DNA of 64,000 nt, from positions 372,001 through 436,000 of the forward strand of contig NZ_NPEA01000005.1 of NCBI RefSeq assembly GCF_002812205.1, written 5' to 3'. Source of the stretch: Leptospira neocaledonica. Its GTDB lineage: Bacteria; Spirochaetota; Leptospiria; Leptospirales; Leptospiraceae. Every line of letters begins with the position of its first letter. Position 1 is the stretch's first letter. The notes beneath the pieces were generated by a model. It was not told where the DNA came from. It was given only the letters and a program-made list of their open reading frames with translations, and searched no databases. The translations under genes and the position numbers were made by a program. This document shows positions 1 through 8,918 of the stretch, piece after piece.

Positions 1-462
1 ATGCTGGAAAGAGGAAGAGGATCGGTAGCAAATATAGTATCGATAGGAGGGATCATCTCTCTCGCAGATTCAGCACTATATTCTGCTACTAAGTTCGGGC
101 TCCGAGGTTTTTTAACTGCAATTCATGAAGAGTTGAAAGGTAGTTGTGTTAAAATTTCCGGCATCTATCCCGCCGCTGTGGATACTCCGATGCTCATGCA
201 TGAGGCTATGAACGGAGGGACCGTTTTGAATTGGTTGAATGCAGTAAAATCTCCGGATGATGTTGCGAAGGCGGTTCTTAAGGGGATCCAAACCGGTAAA
301 CTAGAGATCTATGTTCCTTATAGTGACGGGCTTACTTCTAGATTGGCTGCTGTGTTTCCTTGGTTAGTCGGCTCACTTTCACCCATATTAAAATGGTTTG
401 GAGAAAAGGGGCGTCGTAAATGGCTCCGTAAAAAAGGAATTGATCCTGATAGGAAGGCATAA
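1..462 (+). CDS. Short-chain dehydrogenase/reductase, 3' part
   Basis: This is the C-terminal part of an NAD(P)-dependent short-chain dehydrogenase/reductase; the gene begins upstream of the window, so the ATG at base 1 is probably internal. The catalytic triad region is visible: Ser14 in the VSIGG strand, then Tyr27 and Lys31 in the YSATK motif. It is followed by the PAAVDTPM segment that normally closes over the cofactor. The N-terminal TGxxxGIG nucleotide-binding loop lies outside the window. A basic C-terminal tail (RKKGIDPDRKA) follows a hydrophobic stretch, which suggests membrane association. The substrate cannot be told from the sequence. Family assignment is secure. Confidence 0.85.
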   Translation: MLERGRGSVANIVSIGGIISLADSALYSATKFGLRGFLTAIHEELKGSCVKISGIYPAAVDTPMLMHEAMNGGTVLNWLNAVKSPDDVAKAVLKGIQTGKLEIYVPYSDGLTSRLAAVFPWLVGSLSPILKWFGEKGRRKWLRKKGIDPDRKA

Positions 463-518
463 AGTTAAGAGAGGTTCTACGAAATTCTCTTACAAAGGCG
501 CAGGAGGCCGGATAGATT

Positions 519-550
519 GGGCTTGTAGGAACTCCAACATCGCCCTTTTT
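519..550 (+). terminator. Rho-independent terminator built on a palindromic repeat
   Basis: GGGC at 519-522 pairs with GCCC at 542-545. Between them lies the imperfect palindrome TGTAGGAACTCCAACA (524-539), and five T residues follow. The position, 57 bases after the dehydrogenase stop, fits a terminator. The inner stem has one A-A mismatch and the junction with the outer stem is asymmetric. The palindrome belongs to a repeat family found elsewhere in the window. Confidence 0.5.
524..539. repeat. Solitary palindrome of the TGTWGGA..TCCWACA family
   Basis: TGTAGGAACTCCAACA is an inverted repeat with one mismatched pair at the fourth position of the arm. It has the same arms as the palindromes that bound the composite intergenic elements near 4.8, 21.9 and 35.5 kb. 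Confidence 0.7.
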
Positions 551-661
551 CCTTCTTGTTTTCCTTAAGGCTCGGTTTGCCCAGTGCGAACCAAAAACGT
601 TTTACGGATCGGCACCCGATAAAAATCCTATCAATGGGGGTATTTCCCCAAGGAAACTGGA

Positions 662-1963
662 ATGATTGATCGGTATTCGAATCCGGAGATTTCTAAAATT
701 TGGGAGTTGGAGAACAAATTCGATATTTGGAAAGAAATCGAAATATTGGCCACTGAAGCCCGGATGAAAAAAGGGGAGGTCCCTAAAGAAGACTTCGAAG
801 AGATCCGTTCCAAAGCAAGATTCAAAGTGGACGAAATCCTGGAGATTGAATCCAAGGTCCACCACGATGTAATCGCATTCTTAACTAATATGAATTCTTA
901 TATCGGGCCTGCAGGTCGCCATGTACATTACGGCCTCACTTCTTCCGATATCGGTGACACCGCACTTTGTGTGCAGATGGTCCAAGCAATGGATCTGATT
1001 CTGAAAAAAACGGACCAACTTATCGAGGCGATCAAGGAGAAGGCAATCCAATACAGAGACCTTCCTTGTATTGGTAGATCTCACGGGATCCATGCGGAAC
1101 CGATGACTCTCGGTCTAAAGTTTGCATTATTTTACGAAGAAATGAAAAGAAACAGGGCGCGTATGGCCCTGGCGAAAGAAGAAATAGCTGTAGGAAAATT
1201 ATCGGGTGCAGTCGGAACTTATTCCAATATAGAGCCTGATATCGAAGAATACGTCTGTGAGAAGTTGGGGCTCAAGCCTGATCCGATCGCGACCCAAGTT
1301 GTTTCTCGAGATAGACATGCGGCTTATATGTCCGCGTTAGGCGTAACTGCAGCGAGCTTGGATCGTTTTGCGACCGAAGTTCGTCTTCTTCAAAAAACGG
1401 AAGGCAGAGAAATTGAAGAACCTTTTTCTCCGGGACAAAAGGGATCTTCTGCAATGCCTCATAAAAGAAATCCCGTGATCTGTGAGAGGATCTCCGGTAT
1501 TTCTAGAGTGATCCGTTCCAATGTTTCTACCGCTTTACAAAATGTGGCCTTATGGCATGAAAGAGATATTTCTCATTCTTCTGCAGAAAGGATAGTTGTT
1601 CCGGATTCTACGATTGCTCTTGAGTATATTCTGGATAAAATGTTATTCGTAGTAAAAAATCTACATGTGTATCCAGATGCGATCGAAAGAACATTAGGAA
1701 CCACAAGAGGTTTGATCTTCTCTCAAAAAGTACTTCTTCATTTGATCGAAAAAGGCGGGATTACTCGAGAAGATGCTTATGCAATTGTACAAGGTCATGC
1801 GATGGCTGTTTGGGCGGATATTTCCCAAAACCTGAAGACAAGACTTGCAGAAGACCCTAAGGTGCAGAAGGTACTTAAGCCCGGAGATCTGGATTCTATC
1901 TTCCAAATTTCACCTTACTTGGATAAGGTGGGACTGATCTACAAAAGACTCGGTTTGGAGTAA
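662..1963 (+). CDS. purB: Adenylosuccinate lyase
   Basis: Adenylosuccinate lyase cleaves SAICAR to AICAR and adenylosuccinate to AMP, each time releasing fumarate; it is used twice in purine synthesis and acts in the cytoplasm as a homotetramer. The 433 residues are a normal length. The fumarase/aspartase superfamily signature GSSAMPHKRNP is at residues 261-271. The TSSDIGDTA and SHGIHAEP segments hold the usual substrate and catalytic residues. The ATG at 662 is preceded by AAGGAA. The stop codon overlaps the next start by one base (TAATG), so it is probably co-translated with the downstream epimerase. purM lies 25 kb away, so purine genes are scattered here. Confidence 0.96.
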   Translation: MIDRYSNPEISKIWELENKFDIWKEIEILATEARMKKGEVPKEDFEEIRSKARFKVDEILEIESKVHHDVIAFLTNMNSYIGPAGRHVHYGLTSSDIGDTALCVQMVQAMDLILKKTDQLIEAIKEKAIQYRDLPCIGRSHGIHAEPMTLGLKFALFYEEMKRNRARMALAKEEIAVGKLSGAVGTYSNIEPDIEEYVCEKLGLKPDPIATQVVSRDRHAAYMSALGVTAASLDRFATEVRLLQKTEGREIEEPFSPGQKGSSAMPHKRNPVICERISGISRVIRSNVSTALQNVALWHERDISHSSAERIVVPDSTIALEYILDKMLFVVKNLHVYPDAIERTLGTTRGLIFSQKVLLHLIEKGGITREDAYAIVQGHAMAVWADISQNLKTRLAEDPKVQKVLKPGDLDSIFQISPYLDKVGLIYKRLGLE

Positions 1964-2727
1964 TGCCTAAGTTCGCGATATTCGGGCTGGGATATACCGG
2001 CTTACGTATTCTACGTACATTACAAAAAGAAAATGTTGTTTTAGGAGTTTCTAGGGAAACAAAAGTAGAAGGTTCCATTTTGCTGGACCTGTCCGATACC
2101 GTTTCCTTGGAAAATTTCCTCAAAGAATACGAGGGTTCGAAGTTTGATGCAAGCCTCATCACATTCCCCGCTCAGAAACTCGAGAATAGAGAGCAAGTTT
2201 TCGACACTATATTTTCCATTTCCAAAACTGTTTGGATGTTCGGATCAACTAGCATTTACCAGAGAATTACTTCTGATATCACTGAAAAAACACCTTTAGA
2301 TCCGGAACATGATCGTTACAAAACAGAGTTACAATTTTTGGAGAAGGGCGGTAAGATCCTCCGACTTTCAGGGATCTATGGACCGGGAAGAAATCCGGCA
2401 AATTGGGCGAGAAAAGGTTCGGTCAAAAAGACAAAACGTCAACTAAATCTGATCCATGCGGACGATATTTCGGAAGTGGTACGTTTACTTCTATCTTATC
2501 CTGGAAATGATCTGCCTTCCGAGTTAATTTTATCCGATGGGCAATGGCATACCTGGTTGGAGATCTTCCGATTCTTAGAAGATCATGGTAAGATTCAGGT
2601 TGTTCCCGAAGAAAAGATGGATAGAGAAGACAGTTTTATCGACAGCAGCTTGATTCGGAAATTTCTTCCTGGTTTACAAACAAAGGACTTTTGGGGAGAA
2701 TTGGAAAAACTGGAAGAACTCATTTGA
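1963..2727 (+). CDS. NAD(P)-dependent epimerase/dehydratase-like protein (YeeZ type)
   Basis: This is an extended SDR-type Rossmann protein of 254 residues. The dinucleotide-binding GLGYTG motif is at residues 8-13, directly after the first strand. A TSIYQ segment and the LSGIYGPGRNP loop match atypical nucleotide-sugar epimerases such as E. coli YeeZ. A complete active-site YxxxK was not obvious, so catalytic activity and substrate are uncertain. The start overlaps the purB stop by one base and the stop overlaps the TTG start of the next gene, so three genes appear to form one transcript. Confidence 0.8.
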   Translation: MPKFAIFGLGYTGLRILRTLQKENVVLGVSRETKVEGSILLDLSDTVSLENFLKEYEGSKFDASLITFPAQKLENREQVFDTIFSISKTVWMFGSTSIYQRITSDITEKTPLDPEHDRYKTELQFLEKGGKILRLSGIYGPGRNPANWARKGSVKKTKRQLNLIHADDISEVVRLLLSYPGNDLPSELILSDGQWHTWLEIFRFLEDHGKIQVVPEEKMDREDSFIDSSLIRKFLPGLQTKDFWGELEKLEELI

Positions 2728-3827
2728 TCTCACAGATCACGGACATATTACATTTATTCTGTCTTTCGAATTTAATCTTTATCATCGGGCTTCTCGGGTG
2801 GAGATACTTTTATGATCTGAGGATACGTATCGCGGGAGGTTTTTCATTCGGGATTGTATGTTATATTCTCCTATCCTTGGATCCTGATCTTAAGATCCCT
2901 TACGCTGTTCGTACGTTTCTATTCGCAGGCTTGATCAGTTTACCTTTTTTCTTTTGGATGATCAGCCTTGCTATCTTCGAGGATCATTTCGAGGTCAAAT
3001 ATTGGCATTGGTTTTTACTTATCTGCAAGGTCGGGGTTTCAGCTTGGTCTGTCTATCCAGTATTAGATCTGATCAATATGAGAGGACCTATCGTTTCGGA
3101 AACTGTTCTTGCTCATATCATCATTCCGACTCTTCTATCTTTGGGCTTTGTTGTAGCTGCCATTATCCGGATCTATTCAGGTAGAAAGGATGACTTGATT
3201 GAGACAAGAAGAAGGTTACGTGAAGTTCATATTCTGATGACCGGAAGTGTAATCACCTTTAATATGTTCTCTCACTTGATCTTAAGAGGACGGGTATTAT
3301 CCGAAATTTTGGATTTAGCAAATGTGATTTTCGCTTGGGGCCTTATACTTGCATTCATGTATTTGGTCTTCGAATTGAAAGAAGGTTTGGTAGATCCAAG
3401 GCCTGAAGAAATTGAGGATACAGAGGAAAAAGCGGTATATGCAGATCCCGCTTTGAAGAAAAAATTAGTCTCTGCGTTTGAAGAAACAAAACTATATCGA
3501 AAAGAAGGACTGACAATCGGGCAGCTGGCAGAAGATTTAGAAGTGCAGGAATATAAACTCAGAAGGCTGATCAATCAGGCCATGGGTTTTCGGAATTTTC
3601 CGGATTTCCTAAATCGTTACAGAATCCAAGAAGCCTGTGAGATCCTTTTAGATTCCGGAAAAGATGAGGTTCCTATTATCAGGGTGGCTATGGATCTAGG
3701 CTACCAATCCTTGGGACCCTTTAATCGTGCATTTAAAGAACTGACTGGAGTTACTCCAACCGAATTCCGCCGTAACCGTGGTAGGGACGAATCTTTAAAA
3801 AGTACTGCAGATTTCGAAATCAGCTAG
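2724..3827 (+). CDS. Membrane-anchored AraC-family transcriptional regulator
   Basis: The first roughly 210 residues form several hydrophobic segments, and the C-terminal third is an AraC/XylS double helix-turn-helix. Diagnostic pieces are LAEDLEVQEYKLRRLIN (first HTH) and VAMDLGYQSLGPFNRAFK followed by GVTPTEFRR (second HTH). I place the start at TTG 2724, which overlaps the upstream stop (TTGA) and follows GGAAGA with 6-base spacing; an in-frame start at 2691 would run inside the epimerase. A membrane sensor fused to an AraC DNA-binding domain suggests a one-component regulator that responds at the membrane. The nearest candidate target is the desaturase-like gene 70 bases downstream, which is inference. 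Confidence 0.82.
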   Translation: MISQITDILHLFCLSNLIFIIGLLGWRYFYDLRIRIAGGFSFGIVCYILLSLDPDLKIPYAVRTFLFAGLISLPFFFWMISLAIFEDHFEVKYWHWFLLICKVGVSAWSVYPVLDLINMRGPIVSETVLAHIIIPTLLSLGFVVAAIIRIYSGRKDDLIETRRRLREVHILMTGSVITFNMFSHLILRGRVLSEILDLANVIFAWGLILAFMYLVFELKEGLVDPRPEEIEDTEEKAVYADPALKKKLVSAFEETKLYRKEGLTIGQLAEDLEVQEYKLRRLINQAMGFRNFPDFLNRYRIQEACEILLDSGKDEVPIIRVAMDLGYQSLGPFNRAFKELTGVTPTEFRRNRGRDESLKSTADFEIS

Positions 3828-3842
3828 AGGTTTTTTAAAATC

Positions 3843-3886
3843 GGATAGGCTGATTGTTGTCCTATCGTGTAAACTGTGTATACACG
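3843..3886. promoter_or_regulatory. Two inverted repeats upstream of the desaturase gene
   Basis: GATAGG (3844-3849) is matched by CCTATC (3861-3866). CGTGTA (3866-3871) is matched by TACACG (3881-3886), and GTGTATACAC (3876-3885) is itself a perfect 10-base palindrome just before the ribosome binding site. They may be operator half-sites for the adjacent AraC-type regulator; nothing else supports that. Confidence 0.3.
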
Positions 3887-3897
3887 GAGAGAATGGG

Positions 3898-4728
3898 ATG
3901 AACGAAATCGTGGATCAATTAGGTTATACCGCTTATTATTTTTTGACCTTAGGCATGTTATGGTTCCGCTATATTTTAATGGCGGGGATCGCCTATGTTT
4001 TTATTTGGGTGATCTATAAAGAAAGGCTTAAACATAAAATCATCCAGAATAAACTTCCGGAAAAAGATAAAATTTCTCACGAACTAAAATATTCGGCAAT
4101 CTCTCTCGCGATCTTTGCTGCTTCCGGAATTCTGGTCGTTTTAATGAAGAATGCCGGCTGGACTTTTATCTACGATAAGGTTGAGGATTACGGGGTTCCG
4201 TATCTTCTATTCAGCATCGTTGCCTTGATATTTTTGCACGATACCTACTTTTATTGGACCCATCGTTTGATGCATCATCCTCTTCTTTTTAAAAGAATGC
4301 ATCTAGTCCATCATAAGTCTACGAACCCTTCTCCATGGGCAGCGTTTTCATTTCATCCGTACGAAGCTGTGGTAGAAGCTGGTATCGTTCCATTGGTAAT
4401 CCTTTTCTTACCGGTGCATACGACTGCTCTTATTGTTTTTTTCTTTTACAGTAATTTTTTAAATGTGTTGGGGCATCTTTCTTTCGAACTTTTTCCGAAA
4501 TGGTTTATGGAAAATAAAATATTAAGACTTCATAATTCTACTACTCATCATAATATGCACCATAAATATTTTAACTGTAATTACAGTTTGTACTTTAATA
4601 TTTGGGATAGGCTTATGGGAACTAATCACGAGAAGTATTTTGATACTTTTAGGGAAGTTGCGAACCGAGAACCTGAGCCTATAGGAGATGTTAGGACTCC
4701 AACATCGGTGGTAACTTCAGGAGTTTAG
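3898..4728 (+). CDS. Sterol desaturase / fatty acid hydroxylase family membrane protein
   Basis: An integral membrane di-iron oxygenase of the fatty acid hydroxylase superfamily, 276 residues. The iron-binding histidine clusters are visible: His114, His122, His126-127 (HDTYFYWTHRLMHH), His135 and His138-139 (HLVHH), and a late HNSTTHHNMHHK cluster. Hydrophobic segments flank the clusters. The family hydroxylates or desaturates sterol-like or lipid alkyl chains using O2; the substrate here is unknown. An acggagag ribosome binding site precedes the ATG. The last about 14 codons run through a palindromic repeat (4688-4705), so the C-terminal tail (..RTPTSVVTSGV) may have been created by repeat insertion. 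Confidence 0.88.
   Translation: MNEIVDQLGYTAYYFLTLGMLWFRYILMAGIAYVFIWVIYKERLKHKIIQNKLPEKDKISHELKYSAISLAIFAASGILVVLMKNAGWTFIYDKVEDYGVPYLLFSIVALIFLHDTYFYWTHRLMHHPLLFKRMHLVHHKSTNPSPWAAFSFHPYEAVVEAGIVPLVILFLPVHTTALIVFFFYSNFLNVLGHLSFELFPKWFMENKILRLHNSTTHHNMHHKYFNCNYSLYFNIWDRLMGTNHEKYFDTFREVANREPEPIGDVRTPTSVVTSGV
4688..4705. repeat. Palindromic repeat inside the 3' end of the desaturase gene
   Basis: ATGTTAGGACTCCAACAT is an 18-base near-perfect palindrome with the same arms as the intergenic family (perfect form 4755-4772). It encodes part of the non-conserved C-terminal tail of the desaturase-like protein. Confidence 0.65.
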
Positions 4729-4753
4729 AAATATCGAGCGCGAATGTGCCGAG

Positions 4754-4900
4754 TATGTTGGAATTCCAACATAGAGAGTTACAAAATTTGGTTGTTGAGA
4801 TCTTAATTCTGTGATATGCGGAAAGGGCTCTCCCACGAGCCACTCCCCCCACCCAAAGTTTAGGGCGGGGCGCCCTTAACCCATGTAGGAATTCCTACAG
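4754..4900 (-). repeat. Composite intergenic repeat element, copy A
   Basis: The element is bounded by two perfect palindromes: ATGTTGGAATTCCAACAT (4755-4772, extending to 20 bases with flanking T/A) and TGTAGGAATTCCTACA (4884-4899). Read on the minus strand, the order is palindrome, G/C-rich core, then a segment ending in a CATATCACAGAAT motif, then palindrome. The core carries CCCCGCCC pairing with GGGTGGGG, the 12-mer GGGGGGAGTGGC (complement at 4839-4850) and GGCTC..GAGCC. Copies B (about 21.9 kb) and C (about 35.5 kb) have the same layout in the opposite orientation. It fills the gap between the convergent desaturase and kinase genes. Confidence 0.75.
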
Positions 4901-4916
4901 ACGAATTTCCAAATCT

Positions 4917-6938
4917 CTAATAAGAAGCTGGGAACCGTATCCTTGTAACAGTTCCTTGCTCGGAAGAAAGATCCATCACCGAGCCCTTTAGCTGTTTTGT
5001 CAAAAGATCCACAAGTTCTAAACCCATGGAATCCTCTGATTTAGAGCTCGAAGATTTCCCTTTTCCATTATCTGTAACGTCCAAATGGATCCAATTTTCA
5101 TCTTTGTAAAAAGAGATTTTGATGATCTTTTCTTCGGAACGTTTTTTAAAAGAAAATGCATGTTTTAGAACGTTAGTTACTAATTCATTCAGGATCAAAC
5201 CGATCGGGATCGCAGAATTTTGTTTGATCGGAAGAGATTCACAATTTAGGAAAATTTGAATCTCTTCTTTTTTATGACCGAAAGATTTGAGAAGGCTGTC
5301 TACAAGCCGGCTTACAAACTCCGGGAAAAATTCGTCGCTGATCCTATGTTTTCCATACAAGGATTCGTGCACATATGCCATAGATAAAATTCTATTTTGG
5401 GATTCGGTCAAAACCTGGGTTGGATTACTTACTTCTACTTCTCCTTGCTCAAGCTGGATCGAAAGTAAACTGGATAGAACTTGCAGATAGTTTTTAACCC
5501 TATGGTGCACTTCTTTGAGTAGAATATCTTTTTCCTGGAGAGCATTCGCCATAATTTCTTCCGCAAGTTTAACTTGAGTGAAGTCTGTGATAAAACCTTC
5601 GAGCGCGATCAATTCTCCATTATCGCCTTTGACCGCTGAACCTTGTTCGAACGCCCAGCGCATTTCCCCACTTCTCTGATAGATTCGATAGAGAAGTCGA
5701 TACGGAACATTCTTGCCAATTGCTTCCGTAACTTCATGAAATACTCTTTCAGTGTCTTCCGGATGCATGATCTCTCCATAAGTAATTGTACGGTTAGAGA
5801 CGAAGTCGGATGGAGAGTAACCTGTAAGTTCGAAACAACCTTCGCTAATAAACTCCATGGTCCAATCGTGATCGTATGCACAGCGATATGCGATGCCTGG
5901 AAGATTTCGTATCAAAGTGGAAAGTTGTCTTTCACTTTCTTTTAATGCGGTTTCCGTTTTTTTATAGTAGGTAATATCAGTGCACATAGCAAGCGCACCT
6001 TCATAATTTCCTTGCGAGTCGAAGACTGGATTTGTAGACATCAATAACCAGACTGCTTCTCCATCGGGTCGTTTGAAAAAGAAATCATGAACTTCTGCTT
6101 GTCCTTGTTTTCTTTCTTCCAGTCTTCTATTTACAAGATCAGTATTATCCATTGCTATAAAATCAAATAAACTTTTACCTATCAGTTCTTTTTCGCTCAT
6201 TCCTAAAAATTCGGCCATTTTAGAATTTACGAATTTAGTTTTGGCATCCTTATCAATCAGCCAAATCCCTTCTAAGGTTGTATCTACTATCTTCTTATAA
6301 TTTCCTTCCGTTTTGAAAAGAGCCGCTTTTGTTTCTTCAAAGAATACGAGTAGTATTACGATTGCGGAGGCGAATCTAAAAAGACCTGCGATAAAAAAAC
6401 CTATAAAGCCGAATTCAGGATGAAATCGAAGAAACGGATAATTAAGTACATGAATTCCCCAGATAATAAAGATCCAACCTGCGATCATCTTTCCTAAACT
6501 TGGGATTAAATTTTTAGTTCTTAGAAAAATGATCCCCGTATAAATTTGGGATCCGCCAATCAATATATAAATGGGCCAGATCATATAAGCGTCTTTGATC
6601 TTCTCTAAGTCTAAAAACAAAGCCCATAGGCCAGTTAACGAAAATAAGACCTGAAAAGGTCTGGAGAATGATTTATTTAAAAAATATAAACATCCTAAGA
6701 ATTGGAAAAGTGCTCTAATGAAGTCAATGGAGAAGGTGGGAAAATATTTGTAAGAGTCCGCGCCTCCTACATTCATGATATTTCCAATGTATCCTAAAAG
6801 ATGAAATGCCCAGCAGATGGACCAGGCAAGCAATGCTTTCTGTCCTTCTTTTTTATATAAATATAAATAGATAAAAAATAGAAAAAAGGCGGAAGGCGTA
6901 GCCGCGATAATGGTGGGTAATAACCATGGATGAGTCAC
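4917..6938 (-). CDS. Membrane PAS sensor histidine kinase (HisKA_2 type)
   Basis: A sensor kinase of 673 residues. About seven hydrophobic helices occupy residues 1-205, followed by two PAS domains (about 212-330 and 335-455; the second is a PAS_3-like fold with its PAC tail). The phospho-acceptor region VHHRVKNYLQ has His478-479, typical of the HisKA_2/HWE-related class rather than classical HisKA. The ATPase domain has an N-box NELVTNVLKHAF and a G-box DNGKGK, then GLELVDLL. The phosphoacceptor is probably the His before Arg. No response regulator is adjacent, so the partner is unknown. The start at 6938 begins directly with a membrane helix. Confidence 0.87.
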   Translation of the reverse strand: MTHPWLLPTIIAATPSAFFLFFIYLYLYKKEGQKALLAWSICWAFHLLGYIGNIMNVGGADSYKYFPTFSIDFIRALFQFLGCLYFLNKSFSRPFQVLFSLTGLWALFLDLEKIKDAYMIWPIYILIGGSQIYTGIIFLRTKNLIPSLGKMIAGWIFIIWGIHVLNYPFLRFHPEFGFIGFFIAGLFRFASAIVILLVFFEETKAALFKTEGNYKKIVDTTLEGIWLIDKDAKTKFVNSKMAEFLGMSEKELIGKSLFDFIAMDNTDLVNRRLEERKQGQAEVHDFFFKRPDGEAVWLLMSTNPVFDSQGNYEGALAMCTDITYYKKTETALKESERQLSTLIRNLPGIAYRCAYDHDWTMEFISEGCFELTGYSPSDFVSNRTITYGEIMHPEDTERVFHEVTEAIGKNVPYRLLYRIYQRSGEMRWAFEQGSAVKGDNGELIALEGFITDFTQVKLAEEIMANALQEKDILLKEVHHRVKNYLQVLSSLLSIQLEQGEVEVSNPTQVLTESQNRILSMAYVHESLYGKHRISDEFFPEFVSRLVDSLLKSFGHKKEEIQIFLNCESLPIKQNSAIPIGLILNELVTNVLKHAFSFKKRSEEKIIKISFYKDENWIHLDVTDNGKGKSSSSKSEDSMGLELVDLLTKQLKGSVMDLSSEQGTVTRIRFPASY

Positions 6939-6983
6939 GATGCCTTGAGCCGTTTACCGAAAACGGGTTTCGGTTTAGTCCGA

Positions 6984-8918
6984 TTATTTTCTAATAAGAC
7001 GAAATTCTTTGAAACAATAATCTCCGTTTGGATGTTTAATTTCTTTGATAGGATCCAGGGTAATACCTAAACTTTCCGCTCTGGTAAGAACCTTAGGAGG
7101 TAATTCGCAAGAAGGTCCTACATACACAGCTTTGTCAAACTCGTCCCAAGATTTCCATTTATATTTGCTATCGTTGCGATATTTCCCTTTTTCGACCGTT
7201 TTTTGTCTGAATAAAAGATCGAATTCTGAGGCGAGAATTCTTCCGGGTGTTTGGAAGTTCTCCTCATCGTGAAATGTATTAAATGCGACGTATTTCCCTT
7301 GAGGATCTATCTCTTTCGCAAATTCTCTCGCCGGTTCGAATGCCTCCGTGTCGAAACCTTTTAAACAAAATTGGTTTTTGGAAAGATACGTTTGGCTGAA
7401 TAGTCCACCTTCTCTCACAAATAGGCTAGAAGCCCATAGAAAGAAGAATAGAAAAATTCCGGAGAAGAGTAATATTCTACTTTTTTCAGAAATTTGAACC
7501 AATCTGAAAGACCAGAGACTTAAGATCGTAAGTAATGCAGGCAAAGGATAGAATACATGTCTAAGTTGTTTGTTACCGGTGGTCGCATCTATAACAATAT
7601 ATTGTAAGAATACGATTACAGTGATTGCGAATAACGGATCTTTTAGAAATTTCGGCCAACTGATATTCTGCAACTTAGAAAGTAGAAAATCTATTTTTCC
7701 TTCGGACTTTGTTTGCGGAGAAGCAGTTTTTTCTTTTCTGTTTTGATAGAGCCAGTATCCGATTGCTCCTAAGGAGAATAAGAAGAAGGTCCTAAAAATC
7801 CAAGGCTCGCTGAACACATGGCTCGCCGGAAATTTATCCTCCGGAGATTCGAATAAACTTAAGATAAAACTACGAACGAATTTGTTCACGATCATTTGAG
7901 CGTTTACTAAACTCATTACCCTGTCTAGGTTCGTGAATAACCAAATGAAACAAGGAAGGATCGCATACAGATAGAGTATTTTGATAGAAGGAGGAGAAAT
8001 TTCCCCTAAATCCTTTCTGTTCCTATATAAGAAATAATTGAAATCCAAAAAAAGAAGAACAGTCAGGAAATATAATACTTTTTTAAAAGACCTTTGGTCC
8101 AGATTCCAATCTGTCACTACTCTTAAGACAGGCAATGAAAGCACAAGAAGGACAACTACGATCAGAAATAAAAGCCTGATCCCTTTATAATGGACCTTTA
8201 CAGAGAATCGAATGAACCCGATCCATTCCGGAAATCTGGAAAGTAACTCGAACAAAAAGATGGAAATGAATAATAAAAGTCCGTAAGGATACTTGGTAAA
8301 GAATAGAAGGATCAAAACTACAGAGACCAAGGCGGCTATCTTGGAGCCTGCAGGTAAACTTTCTCCCGGCTTCAGGTCTTTTACAGAATCATAAAGTTTG
8401 TATAATCCCCAATACACCCAAAGAAGAATAAACATTCCTTGGGTTTCCAACATAGAAGAAAGACTATAAGCAGGAGTTTCAGAAGTATGAAGGCTCAAAG
8501 CCAATACAAAAATAGAGACCAAACTCGCGAAAAGAAAAGATCCTGAAATCCTGGAAACGATATAGATGATAGAAGGAAAACAAAGAGCATAAAATGCCAA
8601 GCCAAGAAAGGAATCCTTCCAAGTGATGGGCCATTCTCCTGGACTTGCCAAAAGTATAAGAGAGAATATTGGACGTAACGGTGGCCAGGTCGCTGCCTCT
8701 AAAAAGGGAAGTGTTGCCCTCCAGATCTTGCCGTCTCTATAGTCCTGGAACTGGTCATATACAGCATTTAGTCGGATATTCTCGTCCCAGGTCAGAAGGT
8801 CTGTGATCGGACAGATCTCTAAGAATGCCTGCCAGTTCTTGGAGATCATAACTCCGGTGGCAACCAAGGCAAGGACGCCGAATAAGATTCCTAATATTCT
8901 ATCCCAGGTACGGTTCAT
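6984..8918 (-). CDS. Multi-pass membrane protein, probable GT-C glycosyltransferase
   Basis: A 644-residue protein with about ten or more membrane helices and a C-terminal soluble segment of about 120 residues. The layout (a long first extracytoplasmic loop, many helices, a soluble tail) resembles GT-C glycosyltransferases that use polyprenyl-phosphate sugars; I could not identify a clear catalytic Asp motif. Its ATG overlaps the stop of the upstream GT2 gene by four bases (ATGA), so the two are translationally coupled. That pairing supports use of the lipid-linked sugar made by the GT2 enzyme. Function is inferred from topology and context. Confidence 0.6.
   Translation of the reverse strand: MNRTWDRILGILFGVLALVATGVMISKNWQAFLEICPITDLLTWDENIRLNAVYDQFQDYRDGKIWRATLPFLEAATWPPLRPIFSLILLASPGEWPITWKDSFLGLAFYALCFPSIIYIVSRISGSFLFASLVSIFVLALSLHTSETPAYSLSSMLETQGMFILLWVYWGLYKLYDSVKDLKPGESLPAGSKIAALVSVVLILLFFTKYPYGLLLFISIFLFELLSRFPEWIGFIRFSVKVHYKGIRLLFLIVVVLLVLSLPVLRVVTDWNLDQRSFKKVLYFLTVLLFLDFNYFLYRNRKDLGEISPPSIKILYLYAILPCFIWLFTNLDRVMSLVNAQMIVNKFVRSFILSLFESPEDKFPASHVFSEPWIFRTFFLFSLGAIGYWLYQNRKEKTASPQTKSEGKIDFLLSKLQNISWPKFLKDPLFAITVIVFLQYIVIDATTGNKQLRHVFYPLPALLTILSLWSFRLVQISEKSRILLFSGIFLFFFLWASSLFVREGGLFSQTYLSKNQFCLKGFDTEAFEPAREFAKEIDPQGKYVAFNTFHDEENFQTPGRILASEFDLLFRQKTVEKGKYRNDSKYKWKSWDEFDKAVYVGPSCELPPKVLTRAESLGITLDPIKEIKHPNGDYCFKEFRLIRK

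Noticed and set aside
5643..5945. 100-codon plus-strand ORF within the PAS kinase gene
   Set aside because: It lies fully opposite the PAS region of a well-supported kinase; no independent signal.
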